From Mytilisepta virgata (taxonomy: Eukaryota > Mollusca > Bivalvia > Mytilida > Mytilidae), in assembly GCA_028015205.1 (NCBI GenBank), contig CM051512.1, positions 3,842,755-3,906,754 of the forward strand: a stretch of 64,000 bases of DNA. Reading direction: 5' to 3'. Within the stretch, counting starts at the first letter, position 1, and each line of letters opens with the position of its first letter. The position numbers and the translations under genes were made by a program. Shown piece by piece: positions 1-10,400 of the stretch. The notes under the pieces are model-generated. The model did not search any database. It was given only the letters and a program-made list of their open reading frames with translations, and was not told where the DNA came from.

Positions 1-120
1 TTTTTTTACAACAAGTTTAGTTGTCTCCCTTGTGAGAGCATTCTGTTATAAAATTTGTCTATGTTTTCTGTGTTAAACTGATGTGAAAAAAATTTGTCAT
101 TGTCGGTCTTTGTATTATTT
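1..120. repeat. direct repeat, copy 1 of 2
   Basis: About 120 bp that recur almost unchanged at 761-876 (offset about 756 bp). Both copies begin with a T run followed by the shared motif gttgtctcccttgtgagagc and end near ttgtattattt. No coding potential is visible. Between the copies lie AT-rich sequence and a short internal duplication (aaactgctaaag / aaactactaaag, about 200-260). This could be a segmental duplication or two ends of a short element; nothing decides between them. Confidence 0.7.
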
Positions 121-760
121 GTAAACTATTCCTCTTAAAATGTATAGTTTTGTCAGCTAACTATGAACGTTTTCAAAATATTTAGGATAAAAAATTTTTT
201 AAACTGCTAAAGTCTGTCATAATTGTAAATTCTTTAAACTACTAAAGGCTGTCATAATTGTGAATGTCAGCTAACTACTATGAAATTAATAATCAGAACG
301 GGAAATTCTGCAGAACACTGTCAGTGTGCATTAATGCAGGATCCATTTACGCTTCTACAATACATAGACAAGAAGTATTTACAAGTTAAAATTTTCCTGT
401 TGGGATTCAATAAAGTCCTTACCGTTTGTATACTGTTCAAAATCTGCGTTATTAATTTCAGCTAAACCAGATTAAACTCCTTAAACGTCAGCGTTATCAA
501 ATGGAAACCTCATAACACGATTAAAGTGCTCAAGTGATCAATAATTTGCGCTTCTAATTAAAAGTAAATTTCGGACTGGTAAGAATTTCAGGAAAAAACG
601 ATAATTTTTTTTAGGCGGCTAACAATTTTTGGGGCAGCCAAGCAGCCCTACAGGAATGGTAGAATCATCCCTGTTATTGTTATAATTAGTAACTGTGTTG
701 TTTACACTACAGAAGAGGTTTGGTGTGAGGTACCCCCACTTTCCAATTACTCGATTTTAT

Positions 761-876
761 TTTTTTACAAGTTAGTTGTCTCCCTTGTGAGAGCATTCTG
801 TTATAAAATTTGTCTATGTTTTCTGTGCTAAACTGATGTGAAAAAAATTTGTCATGGTCTATCTTTGTATTATTTG
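761..876. repeat. direct repeat, copy 2 of 2
   Basis: Second copy of the repeat at 1-120, differing by only a few bases. It directly precedes the GAC-tailed element that begins near 910. Confidence 0.7.
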
Positions 877-907
877 GCAATAAAAGAATATTGTATTATA
901 TTTTATT

Positions 908-2202
908 GTACAAGAGGCTCACCAGAGCCTGTATCGCTCACCTGGAGTCTGGTTTTCATTGGACAATTAATCAACTATTTGACCAAGTTTGTTGCAATTG
1001 GTTCAATTGTTCAGGGAAAATTTGTTGAAGATTTATTTTTCATAAGGTTTAATGTTAAAATATGTTCCCTGATGGTGGTAGTCCTGGCAGGAAGTTGAAA
1101 AAATTGACCAGGAATAAGGGTGAACCTTAAATAAATGTAACAGAACCCGACCTCAAATTACACAAACCAATAACTCCTAAATAGAATTTGGGATTCCCTT
1201 CAAAATTTCAGGGTAGGTAGATCTCAACATGGCAAACATTTTTCAATTTACATTTCACTTCTATCTCAAATAGTTTTGGAGATAAATGCAAAAATGTTAA
1301 ATTTTTAAAAATTTGACAAAAAAGGGCAATAACTACTAAATGGGTTTTGGGATTTCCTTTAAAATTTCAGGGTATGTAGATCTCAACATGGCAAACATTT
1401 TTCAAATTTACATTTCACTTCTATCTCAAATAGTTTTGGAGATAAATGACGAAAAATGTTAAATTATGAAAATTTGACGAAAAAAGGACAATAACTCCTA
1501 AATGGGTTTTGGAATTTCCTTCAAAATTTCAGGGTAGGTAGATCTTGTCATGCTGATCAAATTTACCCCATGTCAGATTTTCGATATCTGTAACGGTTTT
1601 TGAGTTATTAGCAAAAAACAGCAATTTACCCCTATGTTCTATTTTTAGTAACAGTGGCCATGTTTTTCGACAAATCAAAAATCCCCAAATCAGTTCTATG
1701 CAGGGTACCCTAAGCAACAATCTTACCAAGTTTCATATGATTTTGAATAGTAGTTTCAGAGAAGAAGATTTTTGAAATAATAACATAAAAAAAAGCCAAA
1801 AATGTGAAAAAAGGGCAATAACTCCTAAATGGGTTTTTGAATTTCCTTCAAAATTTCAGGGTAGGTAGATCTTGTCATGCTGATCAATTTTACCCCATGT
1901 CAGATTTTCGATATCTGTAACGGTTTTTGAGTTATTAGCAAAAAACAGCAATTTACCCCTATGTTCTATTTATATTAACGACAGCCATGTTTTTCGACAT
2001 TTCAAAAATTTTAAACGATAGAAATTTTCCAGATGCCCTAAAGAACAATTCTGCAAAGTTAGGTTGAAGTCGGTCCAGTAGTTTAGGACGAGTTAACATT
2101 TGAAAAAGTTTACAGACGACGACGACGACAACGACAGACGACGACGACGACGGACGCCAAGTGATGGCAATAGCTCACATGGCCTATGGCCAGGTGAGCT
2201 AA
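908..2202 (+). mobile_element. non-autonomous modular element with GAC-rich tail (copy 1)
   Basis: The head reads gaggctcaccagagcct followed by gctcacctgg (936-945). The tail is a (GAC)n-rich tract (about 2114-2155), then gatggcaatagctcac, and ends in ccaggtgagc (2190-2199), the inverse of the head motif. The body holds diverged tandem units, each beginning with an aataactcctaaat-like motif (about 1169, 1328, 1490, 1817); unit spacing is about 160 bp, with one longer unit. There is no credible ORF. A second element at 28912-29613 shares head and tail but has an unrelated body. The class is unknown; the inverted ends suggest a MITE-like or Helitron-like non-autonomous element, but no target duplication was established. 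Confidence 0.6.
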
Positions 2203-2773
2203 TAATAATATGATTTAAATCAAACCTTTTACTGAAAAAGCTTAGGATGTCGATTTTTATAAATCCGAAATAAATACAAGAAAAGAACCTATGTACAAAC
2301 AATTATAATTTTTTTATTCTACTGTGTTATTTTGCAGAATCATACATAATACATATCTGCTTAGCTTTAGACAGCATCCCATCTATTGACAATATTGTGT
2401 GATGTGAAATAAAATGTGTTCTCTTATTATATTTACAAAATTAAATTTGAACTGTTCAAACAGATGGCAATACATTTCCAGATATTTGTTTAGTTCAACT
2501 ATGAAAACTTTACCTGGTACTACATATGACATTGACAGTATCTTTGCTTTCATGCAGCCTATTCGAAATAACCTCAATGCACATGGTGCACACTTTCAAA
2601 TAACATGGGTTATTTAGTGTGCACCACGTGATTAAGGTTATTTCTTCATAGACTGAAAAAAAAATGCAGTCAATCTTTAAATAAAAAATCTAGTTTAGCA
2701 GCAGTCACATTCGGTCTTTTGGTTATTAGATGTACCGTGCACACATAATTTTATGGTGACATTTTCTATATAC
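2203..2773. other. AT-rich sequence, presumed start of N6AMT1 intron 1
   Basis: AT-rich with short spurious ORFs. On the minus strand it follows the splice donor of the N6AMT1-like first exon and so should be intronic. I looked for the next exon, which should carry the glycine-rich SAM-binding loop, and did not find it here or in 1-2200. Confidence 0.4.
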
Positions 2774-2907
2774 TTTAATCTTTTGAGGAAGTCGCATTCC
2801 TTCTCTAGCGCATCTAAAAACAGAAATGAATCCTCAGCTGGTTCATAAACATGTTCTAAATCTTTAGAAGAGAGATGAGAAATATCTGGCGTTGCAAAAC
2901 AAGACAT
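2774..2907 (-). CDS. N6AMT1: N6AMT1/HemK2-like methyltransferase, first coding exon
   Basis: The minus-strand exon starts at the ATG complementary to 2905-2907 and encodes about 44 residues. It contains the family's N-terminal signature [16 protein letters not shown], preceded by a short FATP segment as in other animal members. N6AMT1 (HEMK2), with TRMT112, methylates the glutamine of the release-factor GGQ motif and other substrates; that role is family knowledge. The exon probably ends at a gt at 2773-2772, leaving a phase-2 codon; translation past this point becomes non-homologous. The NPPY catalytic motif and SAM loop lie in exons not seen here, further left. A Ty3/gypsy element is inserted about 205 bp upstream of the start codon. 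The exon call is firm; the exact donor is less so. Confidence 0.85.
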
Positions 2908-3112
2908 AACAAGGGAAGTAACTCTAATAAGAATTTGCTAAATTGAATATTACATATTCGAATTACAGTTTTGACTGAAGATCGCTTCTGGAACGTCATG
3001 ACCCTTACACTGGTTCCCTGCAATTAAACCATACTATATATGGAAATATGTAATTAAAGGTAGAGGTCAGAGAACCAGTCTACCTGACCCTTTGCTAATG
3101 AAAGCACAGGGG
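2908..3112 (-). promoter_or_regulatory. N6AMT1 upstream region up to the gypsy insertion
   Basis: About 205 bp between the N6AMT1-like start codon and the 5' LTR. On the minus strand it includes acttccc (ETS-like) just upstream of the ATG and a tgacgt half-CRE near 2996. These are motif matches only. Whatever of the promoter lay further upstream is now 10 kb away, on the far side of the retroelement, unless the LTR supplies it. Confidence 0.35.
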
Positions 3113-3424
3113 TGAAGTGTAATTACCCTCTACCCGGGTGAACCGTGGGTCTGGAGTGCTCCAGGGAATCTGGAGTGCGTCAAGGAACCTGATAGCGGGA
3201 ATATGCAGACCAATATTCCCTGCGCATGGGCAGAGCGGGAATCGCTCTCTTCTGCTAGATGTTCAAACCTGCGAGGCGGACAAACGACGAAGAGACAGAC
3301 CAAGAGAAGTTTAGAGGTAAGGAGCATTGTGACACATTCCATATATTATACCGCTGATCTCAGATCCCACCGTGAGCGGAGGATAAGGGTTTTCCGACCT
3401 AAGTAGGTCTATTAAAACACATCA
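3113..3424 (+). repeat. 5' LTR (312 bp)
   Basis: Begins tgaagtgtaattacc and ends attaaaacacatca. It matches the 3' LTR base for base by eye over 312 bp. It contains a TATA-like stretch (catatattata, about 3340) and attaaa near its 3' end that could serve as a polyadenylation signal. Short ORFs within it are meaningless. Confidence 0.95.
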
Positions 3425-3425
3425 G

Positions 3426-3443
3426 TGGCGACGAGGATCAAAG
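3426..3443 (+). promoter_or_regulatory. primer binding site
   Basis: One base after the LTR terminal CA lies tggcgacgaggatc, starting with TGG as expected for pairing with a tRNA CCA end. Which tRNA it pairs with was not determined. Confidence 0.75.
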
Positions 3444-3846
3444 CGAGGGAGGCTGAGGTCAGCCATTTTGGCATCTTGTCCGCCAGTGCGGTCAAGTGAA
3501 GCGTGACGGAATTGTCACACATTTATATTTGTGAGATTGATACAGAAAGAGACCCTTGGAGGTGAGTAAAACTCTCTCCCGACATTAGGGCAAACTTCTA
3601 ATAACTTTTCCCAAAGTTTTCAAACATTTGAAAAGTTTGAAGCGGTGACATACTTCCAATCAAATTGGGTCACGTGACGTCAAGATTTCCCAGAGTTCCA
3701 CCGGAACTTTGAGTTTTGTTTTGTAAACAAACGACGACACACGTTTTCCAGTGTTTGTTTACATTCTTGATTGACTCACGATTTCAGTGTTTACACTTGG
3801 CAATCATAGTAAATTGTTTAGATTCGAGTCGAGACACAATTTAGTA
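3444..3846 (+). other. gypsy 5' leader
   Basis: Untranslated leader between the primer binding site and the first in-frame ATG (3847). The reading frame is open from 3775, after a TGA at 3772, but the first ATG is at 3847, directly followed by a second ATG. Confidence 0.6.
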
Positions 3847-5808
3847 ATGATGTCCCAATTTGGAAGTAATAGAATTCCAATAAATTATTGCGAGGAGTCA
3901 CATTTATTGTCACTCCCGGGTATTGGTATTCAAACTGCCAGGAAGATTATGGAGATTAGGAAGGATGGTTATAATATTGACCCAGATACCCTGGCACAAG
4001 TCCCATATATTAGAATGTCGCAAGAATTAATTGACAGGATTGATTTTGCCCCATTACCCCATGCTTCTCACAGAGAATTGATTGATTTTACTTCAGTACC
4101 CCATAGCTCTCACCATGAGTCATGGTTAGGCCCCACCCAACTGACCCAACCCCAAGGACAGTCATCACTCTGGCCTGGTCAGTTATGTAGCCCAGATTTA
4201 GAGCTACGTCCAGGTACTGTGTGTGTTACTAATTTTCCACCAAATAGTCCACATGAAAACTGGTTTACACCCATACCACAAAGTGATTTCAATTTAAGTC
4301 AAATTCTCTCATCAGAGTCGGACAATTTCTCAGAACAGAGCAGTGGTATCACGACTATTTGTCGTTCAGATTTCCCCCCCACGGGGGTAGAGCCAGAACA
4401 AAAGTTTTTTAGCAGTTTTAGTAATATGGCTATTCACAGCGAGGGAACATACCTACCCACTAATACACGAAATACACCAAAATCGGTTGTAATAAATATG
4501 CCTGAACAAATTAAATCGGAACCAAACGGCACATCGAGTAGCTATTATGGGCAAGCAGACCACTTTCAACAAGGTCAGCCCGTCCAAGGCAGTACTGTTG
4601 GTCAACAACAACAACAACAACAACTCTGTACAGGTACCTCAGGTAATCAACAACAAACACAAAAGGTTGATAATCACACTCAAACTCCAGGCTACGTGCC
4701 CACCCCACAAGGCCTGCCTCACTTTGAGCAAACACAACAACAAAACTTGCACATTAATCCTCCTCAGGGTTACAAGTTTACTCCTCAAAGTCATAACACA
4801 CAACAACAAACACAAAGTTGTCCACAGAACAATATCAACCCGCAGCAAGGTGTTTATCTGCCTCAGCAGGGTATCAACACCCCCCACCAGGGTGTAAATA
4901 CTACACAACACCAGCCTCAAGGCCTGAGTAACCTCCACCAATATTCTCATCAACAGCCTGTTGTTCAAAATCACCCACCAACGCTAGCTAACACACCGCA
5001 GTGGCAAAACAACCAACAGTTACATCAAGGTGTTCACACCAGCCCACCCCAGGTGTCAACGCCTATGGGCAATAATGAGACAACCATCCATTTCCCCCAG
5101 AACTCGCCGTACCAACAAAACCGACCGTATGTACCGGTAACGCCGCGTGTGCCACAACCTGCAACTGGGAGTTATCCCACGGATCCATCTGGTAATCCAC
5201 GCGCGCCGGCTCAGTTATATGTTCCACGTCGTGCATTTCGTGAACCAGGGAATTTTCCCGGAAATGCCTCTGGCTATCCGGAAAACCGGTATGATAGATA
5301 CTCGCACGAGTCTGATTCCTCGGAATTTTCGGATGTTTCCCGAGAAAGTCGTCGGCAAAAGAAAAATCGACGAAAAGCGCGAAACCGCATGAGCACAGGA
5401 TCTCATGGTCATCGACCAAGTTACTCCACTGTTGAGGAGGAGGATGGTCACTCATATATTCAGCCAACCCGCCAGCAGAATAGCCGCCGGTCACAAGCAT
5501 CCGATAGTGACCCGAGGCCGGTTGAGGGCAGATATCACGTAGATGATCACCGTGATGGTGCTGCTACACCGAGACAGCCCCCTGGACGGCAATTTTTCGC
5601 GTCAGTGCCCAAAGCCCTAAAGTATACGGGGAAGGGGAACTGGAAAGCTTTTTATATTAAATTTTCTGGTTACGCCGAAGCAGCTGGCTGGACCGATAAA
5701 CAGAAACGAGATCAGCTCTGCTGGTGCTTAGAGGACAAAGCCAGCGATTTTTATACACTGTTGCTGGAGCAAGACAAGGACATGTCTTTCAAGACTATTA
5801 TCTCCAGA
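3847..5808 (+). pseudogene. gag: gypsy Gag, N-terminal part, interrupted by a LINE
   Basis: 654 residues from the first ATG to the LINE junction. Residues about 17-60 read as a helix-hairpin-helix (LLSLPGIGIQTARKIMEIRK, then DPDTLAQVPYI), resembling the DNA-binding HhH of ComEA-type proteins and unusual for a Gag. Residues about 250-405 are Gln/Pro-rich low complexity. About 500-522 is Arg/Lys-rich. Residues about 583-654 begin a retrotransposon capsid-like region (GKGNWKAFY, LCWCLEDKASDFYTLL). This region breaks off at 5808, where LINE sequence starts in the same frame, and resumes at 7441. Transcribed as is, translation would run on into LINE RT and stop at 7251. The family call is firm; the HhH reading is by motif only. 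Confidence 0.88.
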
Positions 5809-7440
5809 ATAATATCCCTATCCCGAGGTGTTTTTCCGACTACGTGGAAGCAGGCAATAGTAAGGCCACTGTTAAAAAAGTGCGGTCTTGAACTGATATT
5901 TTCTAACTATCGACCCGTCAGCAACCTATCATTTTTGTCCAAAATGGTCGAAAAGGCAGCTCTTTATCGACTAAATCAACATGCCAACATAAATGGTCTG
6001 CTCCCTACTAACCAGTCTGCGTATAGACAATATCACTCTTGTGAAACGGCCTTGCTTAGACTTGTAAATGACATACTAGATGGAATGGAGCATCAAGAAG
6101 TCGTTGCACTGATTGCTATTGATTTAAGTGCCGCTTTCGACACCGTGGACCATGACATTTTGCTGAAGGTGCTCGAGCGTCAGTATGGTGTATGCGGTTC
6201 GGCACTGGAATGGGTCGATTCATATCTGAGACCGCATAGCTGCAGAGTGTGTGTTAATTCTGTCCTATCATCGGAATGCAGTCTTGACTGCAGTGTCCCT
6301 CAGGGAAGCTGTTTAGGACCCTGGCTGTACTTGGCATACGCCGGAACAATATTTGATATCATACCTCCACCTATCTCTGTGTACGGATTCGCTGATGACC
6401 ACACTGCTAACATTAGATTCAAACCAACTCACGAATCGGAAATAAAGGCTATTCAGGGTTTAGAGAACTGTGCCACTCTGATTAACGATTGGATGAATCA
6501 TAATAAACTTAAAATGAATGCATCAAAAACAGAGTTTATTTTGTTTGGGAGTCGCCCACAACTCTTAAAATGTAAGACAGAGGACATCAATATATGTGGT
6601 GATACTATCAAATCAGGTGCCTATATAAAGTACCTTGGCGCCTTTTTGGACCAGACATTGAACTTTAAAGAACATGTTAAATGCAAGTGCAGGACTGCCA
6701 TGTTAAATTACTTTAAAATCAAAAGCATTCGAAAATATTTGACTAAAGACGCTACTGAAACTCTTGTGCTGTCTTTGGTTATATCGCATTTAGACTATTG
6801 TAATGTTATCCTTTATGGTATCTCTCAAAATGAGCTATCTAAATTCCAACGTATACAAAATATGTGTGCCAAACTTGTGTTAAACCTATCTAAGTACGAA
6901 AGCTCAAAGCAGGCATTATTTAAACTACATTGGCTTCCTGTTAAAGCACGAATAAATTTTAAGATTTTAACATATATGTATAACTGTTCTGTGGGTAATG
7001 CTCCAGCTTATTTAATTAATCTTTTAACTTCACAAGTGTCAAAACGTTCTTTAAGATCGTCAGAATCATCTATGGGTTGTTTTGAAATTCCATTCAACAA
7101 AAAGAAAACATTTTCTGATAGGAGTTTTAGGACAGTGGGTCCAAAATTATGGAATGAATTACCTGTTGGTCTGAGAAACTGTAAATCAGTTGATATTTTT
7201 AAAAGCAAATTGAAATCATTGTATTTTGAGAATTATTTTGATCTTTTCTGAAGTTGTAATCACTGCCCAGGGTACCCGGCTATTTGTATGTCATGAGACT
7301 TTGTATATATGTATTGTAATTATTGTGTATGTGTCTTTTGTATATGTCATATGTTTTTTCTTTGTAAAACGCCATTGAATATGTTTTATGTAGAAATAGG
7401 CGTTTAATCAAATTATTAAAGTTTAAAGTTTAAAGTTTAA
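5809..7440 (+). mobile_element. 5'-truncated CR1/L2-like LINE inside gypsy gag
   Basis: 1632 bp of non-LTR RT plus 3' UTR, in the same frame as the gag. It starts within RT (GVFPTTWKQA) and has motif A (AIDLSAAFDTVDHD), SVPQGS and motif C FADD (about 6388-6399). The stop is at 7249-7251. The endonuclease and N-terminal RT are missing. The 3' UTR (7252-7440) ends in a TTTAAAG short tandem repeat (about 7417-7440), the style of tail of CR1/L2-type LINEs, instead of poly(A). Flanking gag sequence continues directly across it with no clear target duplication. The LINE frame is intact in the surviving part, so the insertion is young. Confidence 0.85.
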
Positions 7441-10400
7441 ATGGAGAAACGTTTCGGTTTCCAAGAACTCCCAGAAACATCACAGGTGCAATTCCAAAAT
7501 AGCACTCAAGGCATCAAGGAGACCCTTGAGGATTGGGCAGATAGGGTTTTATCCCTAGCTAGCAAGGCATTTAGAGACCTTCCCGAGGACCATATGACTA
7601 AGCAAGCCATAATGAAGTTTTGCCAAGGCTGTAGTGACTCCCAAGCTGGGCAGCATGCTTGCAATGTAAAGCCAACTTCAATGGAGAGCGCCATGGACAC
7701 CATAAAATGGTACCAACACTCGAGCAAGGCAGTTCAGAGTAATAGGAAGGAAGATACCTCCAAGAGTAAAGACTCTGACCCTATAGTGGTAACCACAGAA
7801 CCAGTTGTTCACGGTATTGGTGGCCCTAGACCTAATGTCACTGATAGCCGTCTTTCCAAGATGGAAGAACAGATGAAGGCTTTAATGGCGACAGTCTCAA
7901 CTTTAGCGGAGGAGCTAAAGAGGTCAAATCAAGGTCAAGCTAGGTATAACACCACTGGGACACGTTCCCAAGGTTTCAACAAAAACCAAGGTCAGTCTAG
8001 GTCTACTAGTGGGACAGGTTCCCAGGGCACTGCCCCACCTAGACAGGGCAGACGTCAATTTAATCGACTACGTCGGAATAACTCCAACGATAGACAATTT
8101 TCAAACACCGCATGTTTTAAATGCGGAAAAGAAGGTCATCGTATCAGAAACTGCCCAGAATGGAAAACGAGTAGTATAGATGCTCCTCTCAAGCAAAGCA
8201 CCACAAAAAAACAAAGATCACCTGCAAAAGGTGTGTACAATGAGTATCACTCAGAATCGAGCCAGGAAGAAGGCATTTCAGGCAGTGCCTCAGTCCGCAC
8301 CCTGGGAAGCGCCCAATTATTGCGCGTCCCAGTTGACATACAAGACAAAAAGGTTGTCGCTTTGGTGGACACGGGCTCAGAAGTCACCATTTTGAGTGAC
8401 AAGATTTTTGATACACTCAAGCATAAGCCATATGTCATACGAGAGACAGTTATGCATGGCGCTGGGCGTGGCATGGCAATGACATGCAGGATTACCAACC
8501 CAACGAGGTTCAAGGTCAAGGACCTGAAGTTCACACATAGCCTATATGTTGCACCACTTGACTGCGAGATGATTCTCGGATATGATTTCCTGGAGAGTAA
8601 TGGTGCAGTTTTAGACCTGAAAAAGAAACAGATGACAGTAAGGGGCAGTATGGTCCCATTACTAGTAGGCAGTGAAACTTCACACCAACCAAGAGTGAAC
8701 CGGGTAACAGTTCCTGCGAGGATAACAGTACCTCCACGTTCAGTTTTGAGAATGAAGTGTGAGTCCACGACATTGGACACTGATTTCATTATAGAGCCAA
8801 CTATTAAGCAAAAGTTGCTTGTTCCAAGAACTTTGTGCGCTAAGGGTCAGACACCCCAAGTTTGTTTTTTGAACTTAGGTGACAGCCCAGTAAAGCTGAT
8901 TAAGGGGCAACCAGTCGCCGAAGCTGAAGAAGTGACTATAGTTAATTCTATGTCTACACCCAGTGTTGGGGTGCTCTCTGAGCCAAAGTCACAAAAAACA
9001 ACTGTCAAGGATGAACAGTTACCTGCTCACTTGCAGGAGTTATTTTTGAGTTCATCGCATGAACTCAGTAAGTCTCAGAAGAGACAACTTAAGGACCTAT
9101 TGCTAGAGTACAGTGATGTGTTCGCCAAGGACGATTTTGACTTGGGCGATTTCACAGCCATTGAACACAGCATCGATACGGGTACTGCAAAGCCTGTTAA
9201 GCAGCGCATGAGACGAACGCCTGCATGCTTTGTCAATGAGGAGGAGGCACACCTCAAGAAAATGCTAGATGCGGGTGTGATCAAACCCTCAATCTCTGAT
9301 TGGTGTTCCGCACCAGTTCTTATCCGCAAGCGAGACGGTGGTGTTCGCTGGTGCATAGATTATAGAGCACTCAATGCTGTGACTGTTAAGGATGTCTATC
9401 CACTTCCTTTGATCGAGGAATGTCTGGATACACTTTCCGATAATGTCTGGTACTCAAAGCTTGACGCAAATAGTGCGTACTGGCAGGTCCGCGTCCGGAA
9501 TGAGGACCGGAAGAAGACTGCGTTCATTACAAAGTATGGACTCTTCGAATGTGTAAAAATGAGTTTTGGACTTTGTAATGCCCCAGGCACGTATGCACGT
9601 GTCATGAACTTACTGCTAAGAGGACTCACTTGGAAAACAGTCTTAGCTTTCCTGGACGATATTTTAGTCCTAGGAACGGATTTTGAGTCCCATTTAAAGA
9701 ATCTGAGGGATGTCTTTGCCAGATTCAGGCAGTACAAGATCAAGCTGAAACCTAGAAAATGTCAGCTATTTCGACGATCTGTAGAGTTCTTAGGTAGAAA
9801 GGTCAGTGTCAAAGGCCTTGAAATAAGCAAACAACACTTGGGACCAGTCCCAGATTGGCCAATTCCCACTAACACGAGGGAAGTAGAGCAATTTCTTGGC
9901 TTTGCCAATTATCACCGCTCCTTCATAAGGAATTATGCCAAGATAGCCAGTCCCCTGTATGAGATAACAGGGAAGAAACCATTTCAATGGAGCCATGAGA
10001 GACAACTGGCATTTGTGGATTTAAAGGAGAGACTGATGAGGGCCCCAGTGTTGACTTTGCCCAACAACAGGGATTATTTTATCCTAGATACAGATGCGTC
10101 CGATAAGGCTATCGGAGCTGAACTGATCCAAGTTCAGAAGGGAGTAGAACGGACAATAGCGTACGGTAGTTTTTCTTTGACACCAGAACAGAAAAAGTAC
10201 TGCACAACACGCAAGGAGCTGTTGGCAGTTATCCGTTTTACGAGGCAGTTCAGACACTACCTGCTAGGTAAACAGTTTACTGTGAGAACAGACCACAGTA
10301 GCTTAACGTGGCTCCTGAACTTTAAGGAACCACAGGGCCAGTTAGCCCGTTGGCTAGAGGAACTCAGCCAATATGACATGGTGATTAAGCATCGCCCGGG

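Noticed and set aside
3130..3406. ORFs of 70 and 67 codons inside the LTR (repeated at 13034-13310)
   Set aside because: They lie entirely within LTR sequence, overlap each other on opposite strands and show no protein features. Their identity between copies only reflects LTR identity.
4511..5500. Several minus- and plus-strand ORFs over the Gln-rich gag region
   Set aside because: Shadow frames of a CAA/CAG-rich coding stretch; low complexity and no start or splice context.
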